Below, piece after piece: positions 53,336 through 61,881 of a DNA stretch of 64,000 nt. The position numbers and the translations under genes are program-made. The notes below the pieces were generated by a model. The model made no database searches. It worked only from the letters and a program-made list of their open reading frames with translations, and had not been told where the DNA came from. Where the stretch lies: the NCBI GenBank assembly GCA_913055205.1, contig CAJXJN010000001.1, forward strand, positions 1 through 64,000, in the 5' to 3' direction. The DNA comes from an uncultured Sulfurovum sp. (GTDB taxonomy: Bacteria > Campylobacterota > Campylobacteria > Campylobacterales > Sulfurovaceae). How positions within the stretch are numbered: position 1 is the stretch's first letter; every line of letters starts with the position of its first letter.

Positions 53336-54463
53336 GTGAAAGCTATAGTAAATGCAAAAATCCTTTATGAAGATAATATAATAGAGGGTAAAACAGTTTT
53401 ATTTGACAAAAAAATTGTCAATATAACGGATAAGATAGACGAGGATGATATAGAGATCATTAATGCAAATGGTGCTTATGTAAGTGCAGGATTCATTGAT
53501 CTGCATATCCATGGATCCGGAGGAGCAGATGTCATGGACGCAACACCGGAAGCATTAGAGAATATCTCTTCTGCACTGCTTCAAACAGGGACCACCTCTT
53601 TTCTGGCAACGACTATGACCATGTCACAAGAGCGTATTGACAAGGCTTTACAGAATATTCAACTTCACAGTCAAGATGTAACCGGTGCAGAGATCCTGGG
53701 TGTACATCTTGAAGGCCCCTTTATTAATACTTCTAAACACGGTGCTCAGGATAAAGTGTATATACAAACACCTGATATAGCATTGATCAAAGAGTATATG
53801 AATGAAGTGAAAATGATCACACTTGCTCCTGAAATTAAAGGAGCAGAATCTTTTGTAAAGTATTTATCAGCCCAATACCCTCATATTATTTTAAGTATCG
53901 GACACAGTGATGCAAGTTATGAAAAAAGTAAAGAGAGTTTTTCCTGGGGGATTTCCCACGCAACCCATCTTTTTAATGCGATGAACCCTTATCATCATCG
54001 AAATCCGGGGATCGTGGGAGCTGTCTTTGATGCAGATGTGACCTGTGATATCATTGCTGATCTTGTGCATACGCATCCCTCTATACTGAAACTTGTTTAT
54101 CAAATAAAGAGAGAAAAACTGATACTCATTACAGATGCAATGCGTGCAGGATGCATGAAGTCTGGTACGTATGATCTGGGTGGACGTAGTGTATTGGTAG
54201 AAGGAGACAAGGCAACTCTTGAAGATGGCACACTTGCAGGATCTGTACTAAAATTGAATGAAGCACTTAAAAATATGACGATGGCTACTTCTATGACGCA
54301 GGTTGAAGCTGTTAATGCGGTGACAAAAATACCTGCACAAAAACTGGGGTTGAAAAAGGGTGAACTTAAAATTGGTTATGATGCGGATATAGTGATTTTT
54401 GATGAAAATTTCAGTATTATATCAACCATTGTTGCAGGTGAAGTAAAGTATAAAAGGGATTGA
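53336..54463 (+). CDS. nagA: N-acetylglucosamine-6-phosphate deacetylase
   Basis: The 375-residue amidohydrolase starts with GTG about 7 nt after GGAAG. Motifs are HIHGSGGADVMD, HLEGPFI, GHSDASYE, HATHLFNAM and ITDAMRAG. It removes acetate from GlcNAc-6-P, the product of the PTS encoded here. It abuts the EIIA gene. No nagB deaminase is present in the window. Confidence 0.94.
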   Translation: MKAIVNAKILYEDNIIEGKTVLFDKKIVNITDKIDEDDIEIINANGAYVSAGFIDLHIHGSGGADVMDATPEALENISSALLQTGTTSFLATTMTMSQERIDKALQNIQLHSQDVTGAEILGVHLEGPFINTSKHGAQDKVYIQTPDIALIKEYMNEVKMITLAPEIKGAESFVKYLSAQYPHIILSIGHSDASYEKSKESFSWGISHATHLFNAMNPYHHRNPGIVGAVFDADVTCDIIADLVHTHPSILKLVYQIKREKLILITDAMRAGCMKSGTYDLGGRSVLVEGDKATLEDGTLAGSVLKLNEALKNMTMATSMTQVEAVNAVTKIPAQKLGLKKGELKIGYDADIVIFDENFSIISTIVAGEVKYKRD

Positions 54464-54934
54464 ATGTTCGGATTTTTAAAACGTAAAGCAAGAGAAGTAA
54501 AAGCACCGGCAGATGGTGAGATCGTAGCACTTGAAAGTGTGAATGATGAAGTCTTCTCACAAAAACTTGTAGGGGATGGAGTGGCTATTGTTCCTGTATC
54601 TAATGTATTTACAGCGCCTATAGATGGAACTATCACAAAAATATTTTCTACAAACCACGCGTATAGTGTCAAAAGTCCGAAAGATATGGAAGTGATGGTG
54701 CATATAGGTCTGGATACAGTAGATTTAAATGGAGAAGGTTTTGAACGATTGGCAAATGAAGGGGATAAGGTAAAAGCAGGAGATCCTGTCATACGGGCAG
54801 ATCTGGAGTATATCCGTAAACATGCCAAAGATATCGTCACTCCTGTTATTATTTCTGATGAAAGTGATGTAAAAAGTATAGAAAAAAAATTGAATATCGT
54901 TAAAAGCGGTGATATTATTATGGAGGTGAACTGA
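54464..54934 (+). CDS. crr: PTS EIIA component, glucose/GlcNAc type
   Basis: The 156-residue soluble EIIA-Glc domain has the phosphorylated histidine in VMVHIGLDTVDL and a second conserved histidine in STNHAYSVKSP. It passes phosphate from HPr to EIIB. As a free protein it complements the EIICB encoded on the other strand, which lacks a IIA domain. Confidence 0.93.
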   Translation: MFGFLKRKAREVKAPADGEIVALESVNDEVFSQKLVGDGVAIVPVSNVFTAPIDGTITKIFSTNHAYSVKSPKDMEVMVHIGLDTVDLNGEGFERLANEGDKVKAGDPVIRADLEYIRKHAKDIVTPVIISDESDVKSIEKKLNIVKSGDIIMEVN

Positions 54935-55026
54935 TGCCACAGAGTGACAATATATATTATTATGGTATTTACGCAGTAATTTTGGTAGCATTCTTTTTTG
55001 TTTTAAAGTCACCAAAAAAGAAGTAA
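54934..55026 (+). CDS. 30-residue single-pass membrane peptide
   Basis: The start overlaps the EIIA stop (ATGA) behind GGAGGTGAACTG, one of the best ribosome sites in the window. The product begins MPQSDNIYYYGIYAVILVAF and ends FVLKSPKKK: a short polar start, one hydrophobic helix of about 15 residues, and a basic tail, predicting a cytoplasmic C-terminus. Placement suggests a link to the GlcNAc PTS, perhaps binding EIICB. No homologue is recognised. Confidence 0.65.
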   Translation: MPQSDNIYYYGIYAVILVAFFFVLKSPKKK

Positions 55027-55070
55027 TTTAACTTTTGCATATACATTATCTTCATGCGTAACACAGGGAT

Positions 55071-55141
55071 TCTCAAGCCTGAGACAATGTAAAAAGTTAC
55101 ATATTAAACTGGCTATAAAACTTTGTGAATCCACAAAGTTT
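55071..55141. repeat. Palindromic element between convergent PTS genes
   Basis: A TCTCA-AGCC-TGAGA hairpin (55071-55084) and a 10-bp stem AAACTTTGTG/CACAAAGTTT (55118-55141) lie between the small peptide gene and the EIICB gene. The flanks carry CATTCTCA-like ends resembling the element at 46127. It probably works as a bidirectional terminator. Confidence 0.5.
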
Positions 55142-55193
55142 GAGAATGATGATGGAACTGCTTGTGTAAGAGTTAAGTTGTTCCGAGGGCTGA

Positions 55194-56573
55194 TTACTTT
55201 AATGCTTCTTTGATTCCTTCTGCTATCTTCTCTGCTTTTGTACCGAGTATGATCTGGATCGATCTTTTATCGGGACGGATGACACCTTTTGCTCCGAGTA
55301 CCATAAAATCTTCATCTTTGAGTGATGCGCTATCCTTTACACTCATACGAAGTCTTGTAATACAGGCATCAGTATCGAGGATATTTTCCTCTCCTCCCAG
55401 TGCTTCTATGAATACCAGTGCTTCATCGGAAGTAGAACCGGATGAAGTATCCTCCTGTAGCTCTGTTTCCAGTATCTTAAGTTTGAAGAGTTTGATGGTA
55501 TAGTAACTGAGTACAAAATAGAGTAGGGCAAAAAACACACCAAGAGGAAGTATACGTAATGGATGCGTAGCAAGTTTATAGTTGATCACATAGTCAATAA
55601 AGCCTGCCGAAAAGCCAAAACCGGCATGAATATCCAGCATTTGGGCTAAAGAAAGAGCCAAGCCTGTAAGAATAGCATGGAGTACAAAAAGCAATGGAGC
55701 GACAAAAAGAAAGAGAAACTCCAAAGGTTCGGTGATCCCTGTTAAAAATGAAGTGAATGCAACACCTGCTAAAACAGCACCTGCTTTTTTACGGTAGTTT
55801 TTGGGTGTATTGAGATAAATGGCATATGCCATAGCAGGAAGCCCGAACATCATGACTACATAAAAACCGGACATATAGACTCCGGCTGTTTTGTCCCCGG
55901 CAAAGAAGCGATGCAGGTCCCCATTGGCAACCACTTCTACGCCGTCTTTAAGGTGAGTATATTCACCCAACTGGAACCAAAAGACAGAGTTGAGGATATG
56001 ATGGAGTCCAAGAGGGATGAGAAGACGGTTGAGTGTACCGTAGATGAAAGTACCTATTTCGTTTAATCCTATAATCATATTGGAAAAGGCATCTATAGTA
56101 CCCTGGGCATAGTGCCAGAAGTAGCCAGCCAGGACTCCTACAACAATGGCAGAGAGCGCTGTAATAATGGGCACAAATCGTTTTCCTCCAAAGAAGCCCA
56201 GGAATTCAGGAAGTTTAATGTCATGAAAACGGTTGTAAAGTGTGCCTGCAAGTACCCCGATGATGATTCCCACAAAGACACCCATATTGACATCTTTGTC
56301 AATACTGATGTAAACAGCTTTGGCGATAAGTACGCCGATGGCTCCGGAGAGTGCAGCAGCACCATCATTGTTCTTGGCAAGTCCATAAGCGATACCTACA
56401 CCAAAAAGCAGGTCAAGGTTGGAAAAGATGGCATCTCCGGCACTTTTCATGATAAGGGCTATCTGCCCGTCAAAAATATCTCCAAATCCCAGGCGCAGCA
56501 GTAAGGCAGCAACAGGAAGTACTGCGATCGGGGTCATAAGTGCCTTACCTATACGTTGTAACAGATTAAACAT
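55194..56573 (-). CDS. nagE: PTS EIICB, N-acetylglucosamine type
   Basis: The protein has 459 residues from the ATG at 56573, overlapping the end of the EI gene by 8 nt. The EIIC part has about ten hydrophobic segments starting LMTPIAVLPVAALLLRLGFG. The C-terminal EIIB domain has its phospho-cysteine in DTDACITRLRMSVKD. EIIC-Glc family members with this EIIB type take up glucose or GlcNAc. The adjacent nagA favours GlcNAc. Confidence 0.92.
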   Translation of the reverse strand: MFNLLQRIGKALMTPIAVLPVAALLLRLGFGDIFDGQIALIMKSAGDAIFSNLDLLFGVGIAYGLAKNNDGAAALSGAIGVLIAKAVYISIDKDVNMGVFVGIIIGVLAGTLYNRFHDIKLPEFLGFFGGKRFVPIITALSAIVVGVLAGYFWHYAQGTIDAFSNMIIGLNEIGTFIYGTLNRLLIPLGLHHILNSVFWFQLGEYTHLKDGVEVVANGDLHRFFAGDKTAGVYMSGFYVVMMFGLPAMAYAIYLNTPKNYRKKAGAVLAGVAFTSFLTGITEPLEFLFLFVAPLLFVLHAILTGLALSLAQMLDIHAGFGFSAGFIDYVINYKLATHPLRILPLGVFFALLYFVLSYYTIKLFKLKILETELQEDTSSGSTSDEALVFIEALGGEENILDTDACITRLRMSVKDSASLKDEDFMVLGAKGVIRPDKRSIQIILGTKAEKIAEGIKEALK

Positions 56574-58398
56574 GTCTGATCTCCTCTTTGGTTTGCGCAA
56601 TGCTTTTAGGGGAGACACTTAAGGTCTCTATGCCCAGGTTTATTAAGGTTGCTATAGCCTTTTTGTTTGCCGCCAGCTCCCCGCAGATACTTACAGGTTT
56701 TGTTGCTTTTTTAACAATAGTGCCAATGACATTGAAAAGTACGGGTGATGCTTCATCCACCTTCAGTGTAGGATGGGTTCTTTCAATGGCAAAAAGATAT
56801 TGTCCAAGATCATTGGTACCGATAGAGTAAAAATCCACTACTTCATTGAATGACTCTATTAAAAAAAGTACAGAAGGTACTTCTATCATAATACCAAAGA
56901 GGATCTGTGAAATATCCAGCTGATGTTTTTTTGCGAGCTCTTTTGCAAAAGTCTTTGCTTCATGGAACTCTTCTACACTGCTTACCATAGGGAACATGAT
57001 CTTGATCGTTTTGTTCCCGGCAGCTGCGAAAATGGCATGGAGCTGTTCTGCCATGATCTCAGGGTGGCTTTGAAAAAGGCGTATGCCGCGTATGCCGAGG
57101 AAGGGGTTGCTCTCTTTAGGCAGTTGTAGATAGGGGAGTGCTTTATCCCCGCCTACATCCAGTGTACGTACGGTAATGTCGTCAAAATGGGAAAATATCT
57201 CTTCATAGGTTCTGGTTTGTCTCTCAAAAGAGGGTTTCTCCTCTTTAAATAAAAATTCTGTACGCAGAAGTCCTATACCCTGTGCACCTTCCTCCTTGGA
57301 TATTTTGACAGAGTCGATATCGGTAACATTTGCCATGACCTTTATATCTCTGCCTTTTTGTGTTACTGCAGGTTTAAAGCGTTTTTCTGAGGCTAAAGCT
57401 TTCTGTTCGTTATCTTTCTCCAAGCGCTTTCGTGCTTTTTCCATATCTGCCCGGGTAGGATCAGTAACAACTACACTGCTGTGTGCATCCAGAATGACAG
57501 ATCTTTCTGTATCAAACAGAGAAGTATCTGCAATGAGTGAAGGTATGCCGGCTCCACGAAGGAGAATGGCAGTATGGGAATTGATGGAAGTCTCTTTGAG
57601 GATCACCCCTGCAACATCTGTCTGTGACAACTGTTCTATTTGACTTGGGAACAGGTCGTTGGCCAACAATATGAAGGGTTTATCCGGAAAGTGTGCTTCC
57701 ACCTCCAACCCCAAGTGTTTTTTCACACGTTGCAGAATATCTTTATAGTCACTGATCTTTGCTTTCAGTTTTCCTCCTGAAAGTTCTGAGGAGGCATCTT
57801 TTATAAGTACTTCTAACCCGTGAAGAGTAGAGGCCTTTGCTTTAAGTGATGCTAAGAGTTCCTTTTGGGCAAGGTAAATGTTTGCATCACTGTTTTGTGC
57901 CTGTGTAGTATAAAGTATTTCAAGCTCATCTATACTTTGATGCACTGCTTCTTCAAAAGTAAGCTCACTCTTTTTTTGCACTCTTGTCTCTTTGTAGTGA
58001 TAGACAGGAGCGATGGCAATACCACTAGAGATAATATCCCCTTCTATGAACGCACCCTTATAATGGCTTTGCTCTTTTTGTATCGCTTTTATCTCTTTAT
58101 CTTCTTGCATGAGTGAAGTAAAAGTGTGTCTTAAAACTTCTAGTGCTTCTTTGGCTTGTTTGCCTTGACATGTGAGTTTAAACCTGCTCCCTTTTTCTAA
58201 CGAGAGAGCCAGTAGAGTGTTGACACCTTTTGCATCTACTGTAGTGCCTTCAAAAGAAGCTGTGATTTTACAAGGGTACTTTTTAGCTACAGAGACAAAT
58301 TGTGCAACAGGTCTTAGATGAAATCCGTTATTGGAGGTGACAGTAAGTGTTGTACCATCTGTTTTATAAAATAGATTTTTTAGAAATTCCATAGCCAT
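56566..58398 (-). CDS. HPr-Enzyme I fusion, PTS phosphotransferase
   Basis: The 610-residue protein fuses an HPr domain (residues about 15-100, phospho-histidine in NGFHLRPVAQF) to a complete Enzyme I (about 115-610) with SINSHTAILLRGAGIPS, the PEP-binding GLLRTEFLF and a DFYSIGTNDLGQY catalytic segment. It moves phosphate from PEP through its own HPr to EIIA. The HPr regulatory serine region reads KGVNTLLAL, so the usual HPr-kinase serine appears absent. It is first in the minus-strand operon. Confidence 0.94.
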   Translation of the reverse strand: MAMEFLKNLFYKTDGTTLTVTSNNGFHLRPVAQFVSVAKKYPCKITASFEGTTVDAKGVNTLLALSLEKGSRFKLTCQGKQAKEALEVLRHTFTSLMQEDKEIKAIQKEQSHYKGAFIEGDIISSGIAIAPVYHYKETRVQKKSELTFEEAVHQSIDELEILYTTQAQNSDANIYLAQKELLASLKAKASTLHGLEVLIKDASSELSGGKLKAKISDYKDILQRVKKHLGLEVEAHFPDKPFILLANDLFPSQIEQLSQTDVAGVILKETSINSHTAILLRGAGIPSLIADTSLFDTERSVILDAHSSVVVTDPTRADMEKARKRLEKDNEQKALASEKRFKPAVTQKGRDIKVMANVTDIDSVKISKEEGAQGIGLLRTEFLFKEEKPSFERQTRTYEEIFSHFDDITVRTLDVGGDKALPYLQLPKESNPFLGIRGIRLFQSHPEIMAEQLHAIFAAAGNKTIKIMFPMVSSVEEFHEAKTFAKELAKKHQLDISQILFGIMIEVPSVLFLIESFNEVVDFYSIGTNDLGQYLFAIERTHPTLKVDEASPVLFNVIGTIVKKATKPVSICGELAANKKAIATLINLGIETLSVSPKSIAQTKEEIRHV

Positions 58399-58407
58399 CT
58401 TTTATAT

Positions 58408-58444
58408 TTTGATAACTCAAAGTATATCAAAGATTTGCTATACT
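58408..58444. promoter_or_regulatory. Divergent promoters with an inverted repeat
   Basis: A minus-strand TATACT (58426-58421) serves the PTS operon and a plus-strand TATACT (58439-58444) serves the ATPase gene. A perfect inverted repeat TTTGATA/TATCAAA (58408-58414, 58425-58431) covers the PTS -10 box and may be an operator. Confidence 0.5.
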
Positions 58445-58466
58445 CAAATAAAAATTAGGAAAATGA

Positions 58467-60200
58467 TTGAAACACCTTATTGATTTTATTGAAGCAAAAG
58501 ATGTGAGTAAGACATCGATCTATAAACACCTTAAATGTACGAAAGGTGAAGCACAACTTGTGCAGTATGTATGTCAGCGTTATGTGAAAGGGCTTGAAGA
58601 GGTGCCTGTGCTGGAAATGCTGCAAGATAACTTTCCGGAAGAGGGATATGTGTACCTTAAAAAACTTGAATTGGTAAAAAACCTACTTGATCTGGGCTGG
58701 ATCATCCAGATGAGTTTTGGACAGGTCAAGGCACATGAAACATCTCAACTTGAACTTCTTAATACCTCTGTGACACCAAGTATCTCTCTTTTACGTCTGC
58801 TTGAAGAAGGGTCTTTGGAAATATTTCTTCCTGAAGTCAAACCTTATACGGATCACCTGGAGTACTTGCAGGACCAGTTTGACATGGTGGCTCTTTTGCA
58901 TAAGATAGCTACGTTTAAACAAGGTTTAGCAGACAACTCTTTAAGCATTGGACGGCTCAAAAACAAGTTGACTCTTTTGACAACACGTATAGAAGAGCGT
59001 GTTAAAATGACGGAGACCCCTATTGTGGTTGAAGAGTTCTTTAAAGAAAAAGAGCTTGACGAGAAAGAAAAACGTATCTTCCTTGCATTGCTTAAAGAGG
59101 AGTATAGTGGAGGAGAAGGGCAGTTTAGAGATATGAATACCCTTATAGAACTCATCTCTTTTGATGAGTATGAAAAGATAAAAAACAGAGCCCTGCTTGA
59201 AGATGGTGCAAAGCTTATTACCGAAGACATTATAGATTACGAAGAAATACTTAATATGTTTGGAGGAGTCAGCCGTTCGTTCTACCTGCAGGAAGAAGTG
59301 ATGCAACGCATTATCCATCCTAAGAAAAAGAAGAAAGTGACTAAGCTTAAGTTAGATGCACTTGTACAGGAACAGGAGCTTTTTGAGTATCTGAAACCTA
59401 CCACAACACTTGATGATGTAGTACTTCATCCAAAAACCAGAGAGACACTGAACAATGTTGTCAAACAGGTTGACAAAGAGGTCTTTAAAAAACTCAGAGA
59501 GTGGGGGATTAAAGATAAGCGTAAAGGTATTGATGCACGTATTATTTTCTATGGTGCAGCAGGGACAGGTAAAACGATGACAGCAATGAGCCTGGCAAAG
59601 ACACTCAAAAAGCCTATCCTCTCTTTTGACTGTTCCAAGATTCTATCTATGTATGTGGGAGAGAGTGAGAAGAATGTCCGTAAGATATTTGATGATTTTC
59701 AGGAGTTGAGCAAGAAGGCAAAAGTAGAGCCTATTTTACTGCTTAACGAAGCGGACCAGTTCCTGAGTTCCAGATCTGAAGGTACAGGGTCTTCTGCTGA
59801 CAAGATGCATAACCAGATGCAAAATATCTTTTTGGAGCAGATAGAAAAATTCGAAGGTATACTCATCGCTACGACGAATCTGCTCGGCAATATAGACAAA
59901 GCATTCTCCAGACGCTTTAACTACAAGATAGAGTTCAAGAAACCGGGTAAAAAACAACGCCTGAGACTATGGCAATTCATGCTCCCTGAAAACGCAGACT
60001 ATGAAGAGGGCTTCGATATGGCAGAGTTGGCCAAATATGAACTCACAGGCGGTCAGATCAATCTTATCATCAAAAACACAGCTTATAAAGTGGCTGTAAG
60101 AGATGAAAGTGTCTTTACAAATCAGGATTTCCTTGAAGAGATAGAAAAAGAGCTGGGTTCCAGTTTTGAAGGTTCCAAGAGTATGGGGTTCAAGGTTTAG
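58467..60200 (+). CDS. AAA ATPase with helical N-terminal region
   Basis: The 577-residue protein starts with TTG after AGGAAAATGA. The first 300 residues are helical and charged with no recognised domain. The C-terminal AAA module has Walker A GAAGTGKT (near residue 363), a modified Walker B LLLNEAD, sensor ATTNLL and arginine residues in AFSRRFNYKIEFKKPG. The fold resembles the FtsH/katanin/spastin class used for remodelling. The substrate is unknown. It is divergent from the PTS operon. Confidence 0.85.
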   Translation: MKHLIDFIEAKDVSKTSIYKHLKCTKGEAQLVQYVCQRYVKGLEEVPVLEMLQDNFPEEGYVYLKKLELVKNLLDLGWIIQMSFGQVKAHETSQLELLNTSVTPSISLLRLLEEGSLEIFLPEVKPYTDHLEYLQDQFDMVALLHKIATFKQGLADNSLSIGRLKNKLTLLTTRIEERVKMTETPIVVEEFFKEKELDEKEKRIFLALLKEEYSGGEGQFRDMNTLIELISFDEYEKIKNRALLEDGAKLITEDIIDYEEILNMFGGVSRSFYLQEEVMQRIIHPKKKKKVTKLKLDALVQEQELFEYLKPTTTLDDVVLHPKTRETLNNVVKQVDKEVFKKLREWGIKDKRKGIDARIIFYGAAGTGKTMTAMSLAKTLKKPILSFDCSKILSMYVGESEKNVRKIFDDFQELSKKAKVEPILLLNEADQFLSSRSEGTGSSADKMHNQMQNIFLEQIEKFEGILIATTNLLGNIDKAFSRRFNYKIEFKKPGKKQRLRLWQFMLPENADYEEGFDMAELAKYELTGGQINLIIKNTAYKVAVRDESVFTNQDFLEEIEKELGSSFEGSKSMGFKV

Positions 60201-60340
60201 GACAGATATATTAAATCCCGCAGGGGAGGACCACTGCAGGATAACAATTATAATTCGGGTGATGTGAAAAAAGTAGAGAGAAAGCTTCTCTCTGATGAAA
60301 AGAAAATAGTAAAGAAAAGCGGATTTTCTAAAAAGTAAAT
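60201..60340. other. Intergenic region with a weak palindrome and a tiny frame
   Basis: A 28-nt imperfect palindrome (60214-60241, ATCCCGCAG against CTGCAGGAT) follows the ATPase gene. TATAAT at 60249-60254 precedes a GTG-started 24-codon basic frame (60264-60338) with no ribosome site. I do not call it a gene. Confidence 0.35.
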
Positions 60341-60745
60341 CTACTTCACGATCTCCATATTCACGCCCATAAGTCCAATGATCCCCTGCTTTACGTTGAG
60401 CGGAGTGAACCCATTTTTTTCTAAAATACGCGAAGCTGAGACACTTCGGTTCCCGCTGCGGCAGTAGACGATGATCTTCTTGTGCTTATCAGCCTGAAGT
60501 TTATCCAGGTTTTTTTCCAGTTCACTCAGAGGAATAAGTTTTGCATTTCTCAGGTGACCGGACTTGAACTCTTTTATGGTTCTCACATCCAAAAGTGTTA
60601 CATTTTGGTCATCTTGCAGTAATTCTTGTGCCTGTTTGGCAGTAATGGATTCAAAGTTGGCGAATATCCATCCTTTGGTGTAGGAAAAGTAAACGACCAA
60701 ACCCACCATAGCGATCCAATAAAGTATATTCGTATATTTTTCCAT
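60341..60745 (-). CDS. Membrane-anchored rhodanese
   Basis: The 134-residue protein has an N-terminal membrane helix (NILYWIAMVGLVVYFSY) and a rhodanese domain with LLDVRTIKEFKSGHL and the active loop YCRSGNRS (catalytic cysteine). Such proteins handle sulfane sulfur at the membrane, which suits a sulfur-oxidising relative, but the substrate is unproven. Confidence 0.9.
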   Translation of the reverse strand: MEKYTNILYWIAMVGLVVYFSYTKGWIFANFESITAKQAQELLQDDQNVTLLDVRTIKEFKSGHLRNAKLIPLSELEKNLDKLQADKHKKIIVYCRSGNRSVSASRILEKNGFTPLNVKQGIIGLMGVNMEIVK

Positions 60746-60903
60746 ACTATAGTCCTAATAATATTTTTCAACATTGTAGCACTTTTTTTTGTTTCACATA
60801 GTTACATCCCCCTAAACTAATCTTTTAAAGCAAATTGAGTCTAAAGTAATTTAACTATCTTTCAGCTAATATAAAAATAATATTCTGAGAATACTCTCGT
60901 TAT

Positions 60904-60962
60904 ATTGCCAAGTCTTAAGACAAAGCTTTGGTGAGATGAATTAGGCAGGAGCTTTGCTTCTG
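60904..60962. repeat. Dispersed intergenic element upstream of nuoA
   Basis: ATTGCCAAG, GCTTTGGTGAGATGAATT and the hairpin CAGGAGC-TTT-GCTTCTG occur in the same order as at 35226-35280. The first hairpin is replaced by a GTCTTAAGAC palindrome here. Confidence 0.7.
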
Positions 60963-60991
60963 TAGAAGAATTAAATAGGTAAGGGATTAAT

Positions 60992-61381
60992 ATGACTCAT
61001 GTAATTACAGAACATCCATATTTTGGTGTATTTGTTTTATTTGCACTGACAGCAGTTGCATTTCCTGCAACGCTTATGGCGGCTCGTTTCATTAGTAGAA
61101 AACTAGCCAAACTTGACACAGAAAAGCTTAAACTCACCATCTATGAGTGTGGACCGGAGGTGACTAAGCAACCCAACACCATCTCTGTACAGTTTTACCT
61201 GATAGCACTCTTGTTTATCTTGTTTGATGTAGAGATCATCTTTATGTTCCCGTGGGCGATCGACTTTAAACTGCTTGGTTGGTTCGGTTTTGCAGAGATG
61301 ATACTATTTATATTACTACTTGCGATTGGTTTCGTATATGCATGGAAGAAAGGAGCACTTGAATGGCACAGCATCAAGTAA
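60992..61381 (+). CDS. nuoA: NADH-quinone oxidoreductase subunit A
   Basis: The 129-residue, three-helix membrane subunit contains the conserved YECGPEV loop and the [12 protein letters not shown] segment. It is the first gene of the complex I operon and overlaps nuoB by 19 nt. Confidence 0.96.
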   Translation: MTHVITEHPYFGVFVLFALTAVAFPATLMAARFISRKLAKLDTEKLKLTIYECGPEVTKQPNTISVQFYLIALLFILFDVEIIFMFPWAIDFKLLGWFGFAEMILFILLLAIGFVYAWKKGALEWHSIK

Positions 61382-61881
61382 ATTACGCCTCATCAGCAGG
61401 CTTGCCGATAGCATTGACTTCGGTAGATAAACTCGTAAACTGGGGGCGTTCAAACTCTCTTTGGCCGCTTACATATGGACTCGCATGTTGTGCGATCGAA
61501 ATGATGGCATCGGGAGCAAGTCGTTATGACTTCGATAGAATGGGTACGATCTTTAGGGCCTCTCCAAGACAGGCAGATGTGATGATCCTTGCAGGGACAC
61601 TTTCTAAAAAGCACTCAGAGTTTGCAAGAAGACTCTATGACCAGATGACAGAGCCTAAATGGGTCATCTCTATGGGTTCATGTGCAAATACAGGTGGTAT
61701 GTTCAATACTTATGCAACGGTACAAGGGGTTGACCGTATCATCCCGGTAGATATCTATCTTCCCGGTTGTGCCCCAAGACCTGAAACCCTTCAGTATGCA
61801 CTCATGATGCTTCAAAAGAAGATCAGAAGAGAGTCTGCAAATATGAATAACAATACAAAACAAAACTTGAGGTTAGTGTAA
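61363..61881 (+). CDS. nuoB: NADH-quinone oxidoreductase subunit B
   Basis: The 172-residue subunit holds the N2 4Fe-4S cluster: adjacent cysteines in [11 protein letters not shown], one in [10 protein letters not shown] and one in LPGCAPRPE. It overlaps nuoC by one base. Confidence 0.97.
   Translation: MAQHQVNYASSAGLPIALTSVDKLVNWGRSNSLWPLTYGLACCAIEMMASGASRYDFDRMGTIFRASPRQADVMILAGTLSKKHSEFARRLYDQMTEPKWVISMGSCANTGGMFNTYATVQGVDRIIPVDIYLPGCAPRPETLQYALMMLQKKIRRESANMNNNTKQNLRLV

Noticed and set aside
60264-60338. 24-codon GTG-started basic peptide
   Set aside because: No ribosome site, very short, and the lysine runs are expected in AT-rich spacer DNA.
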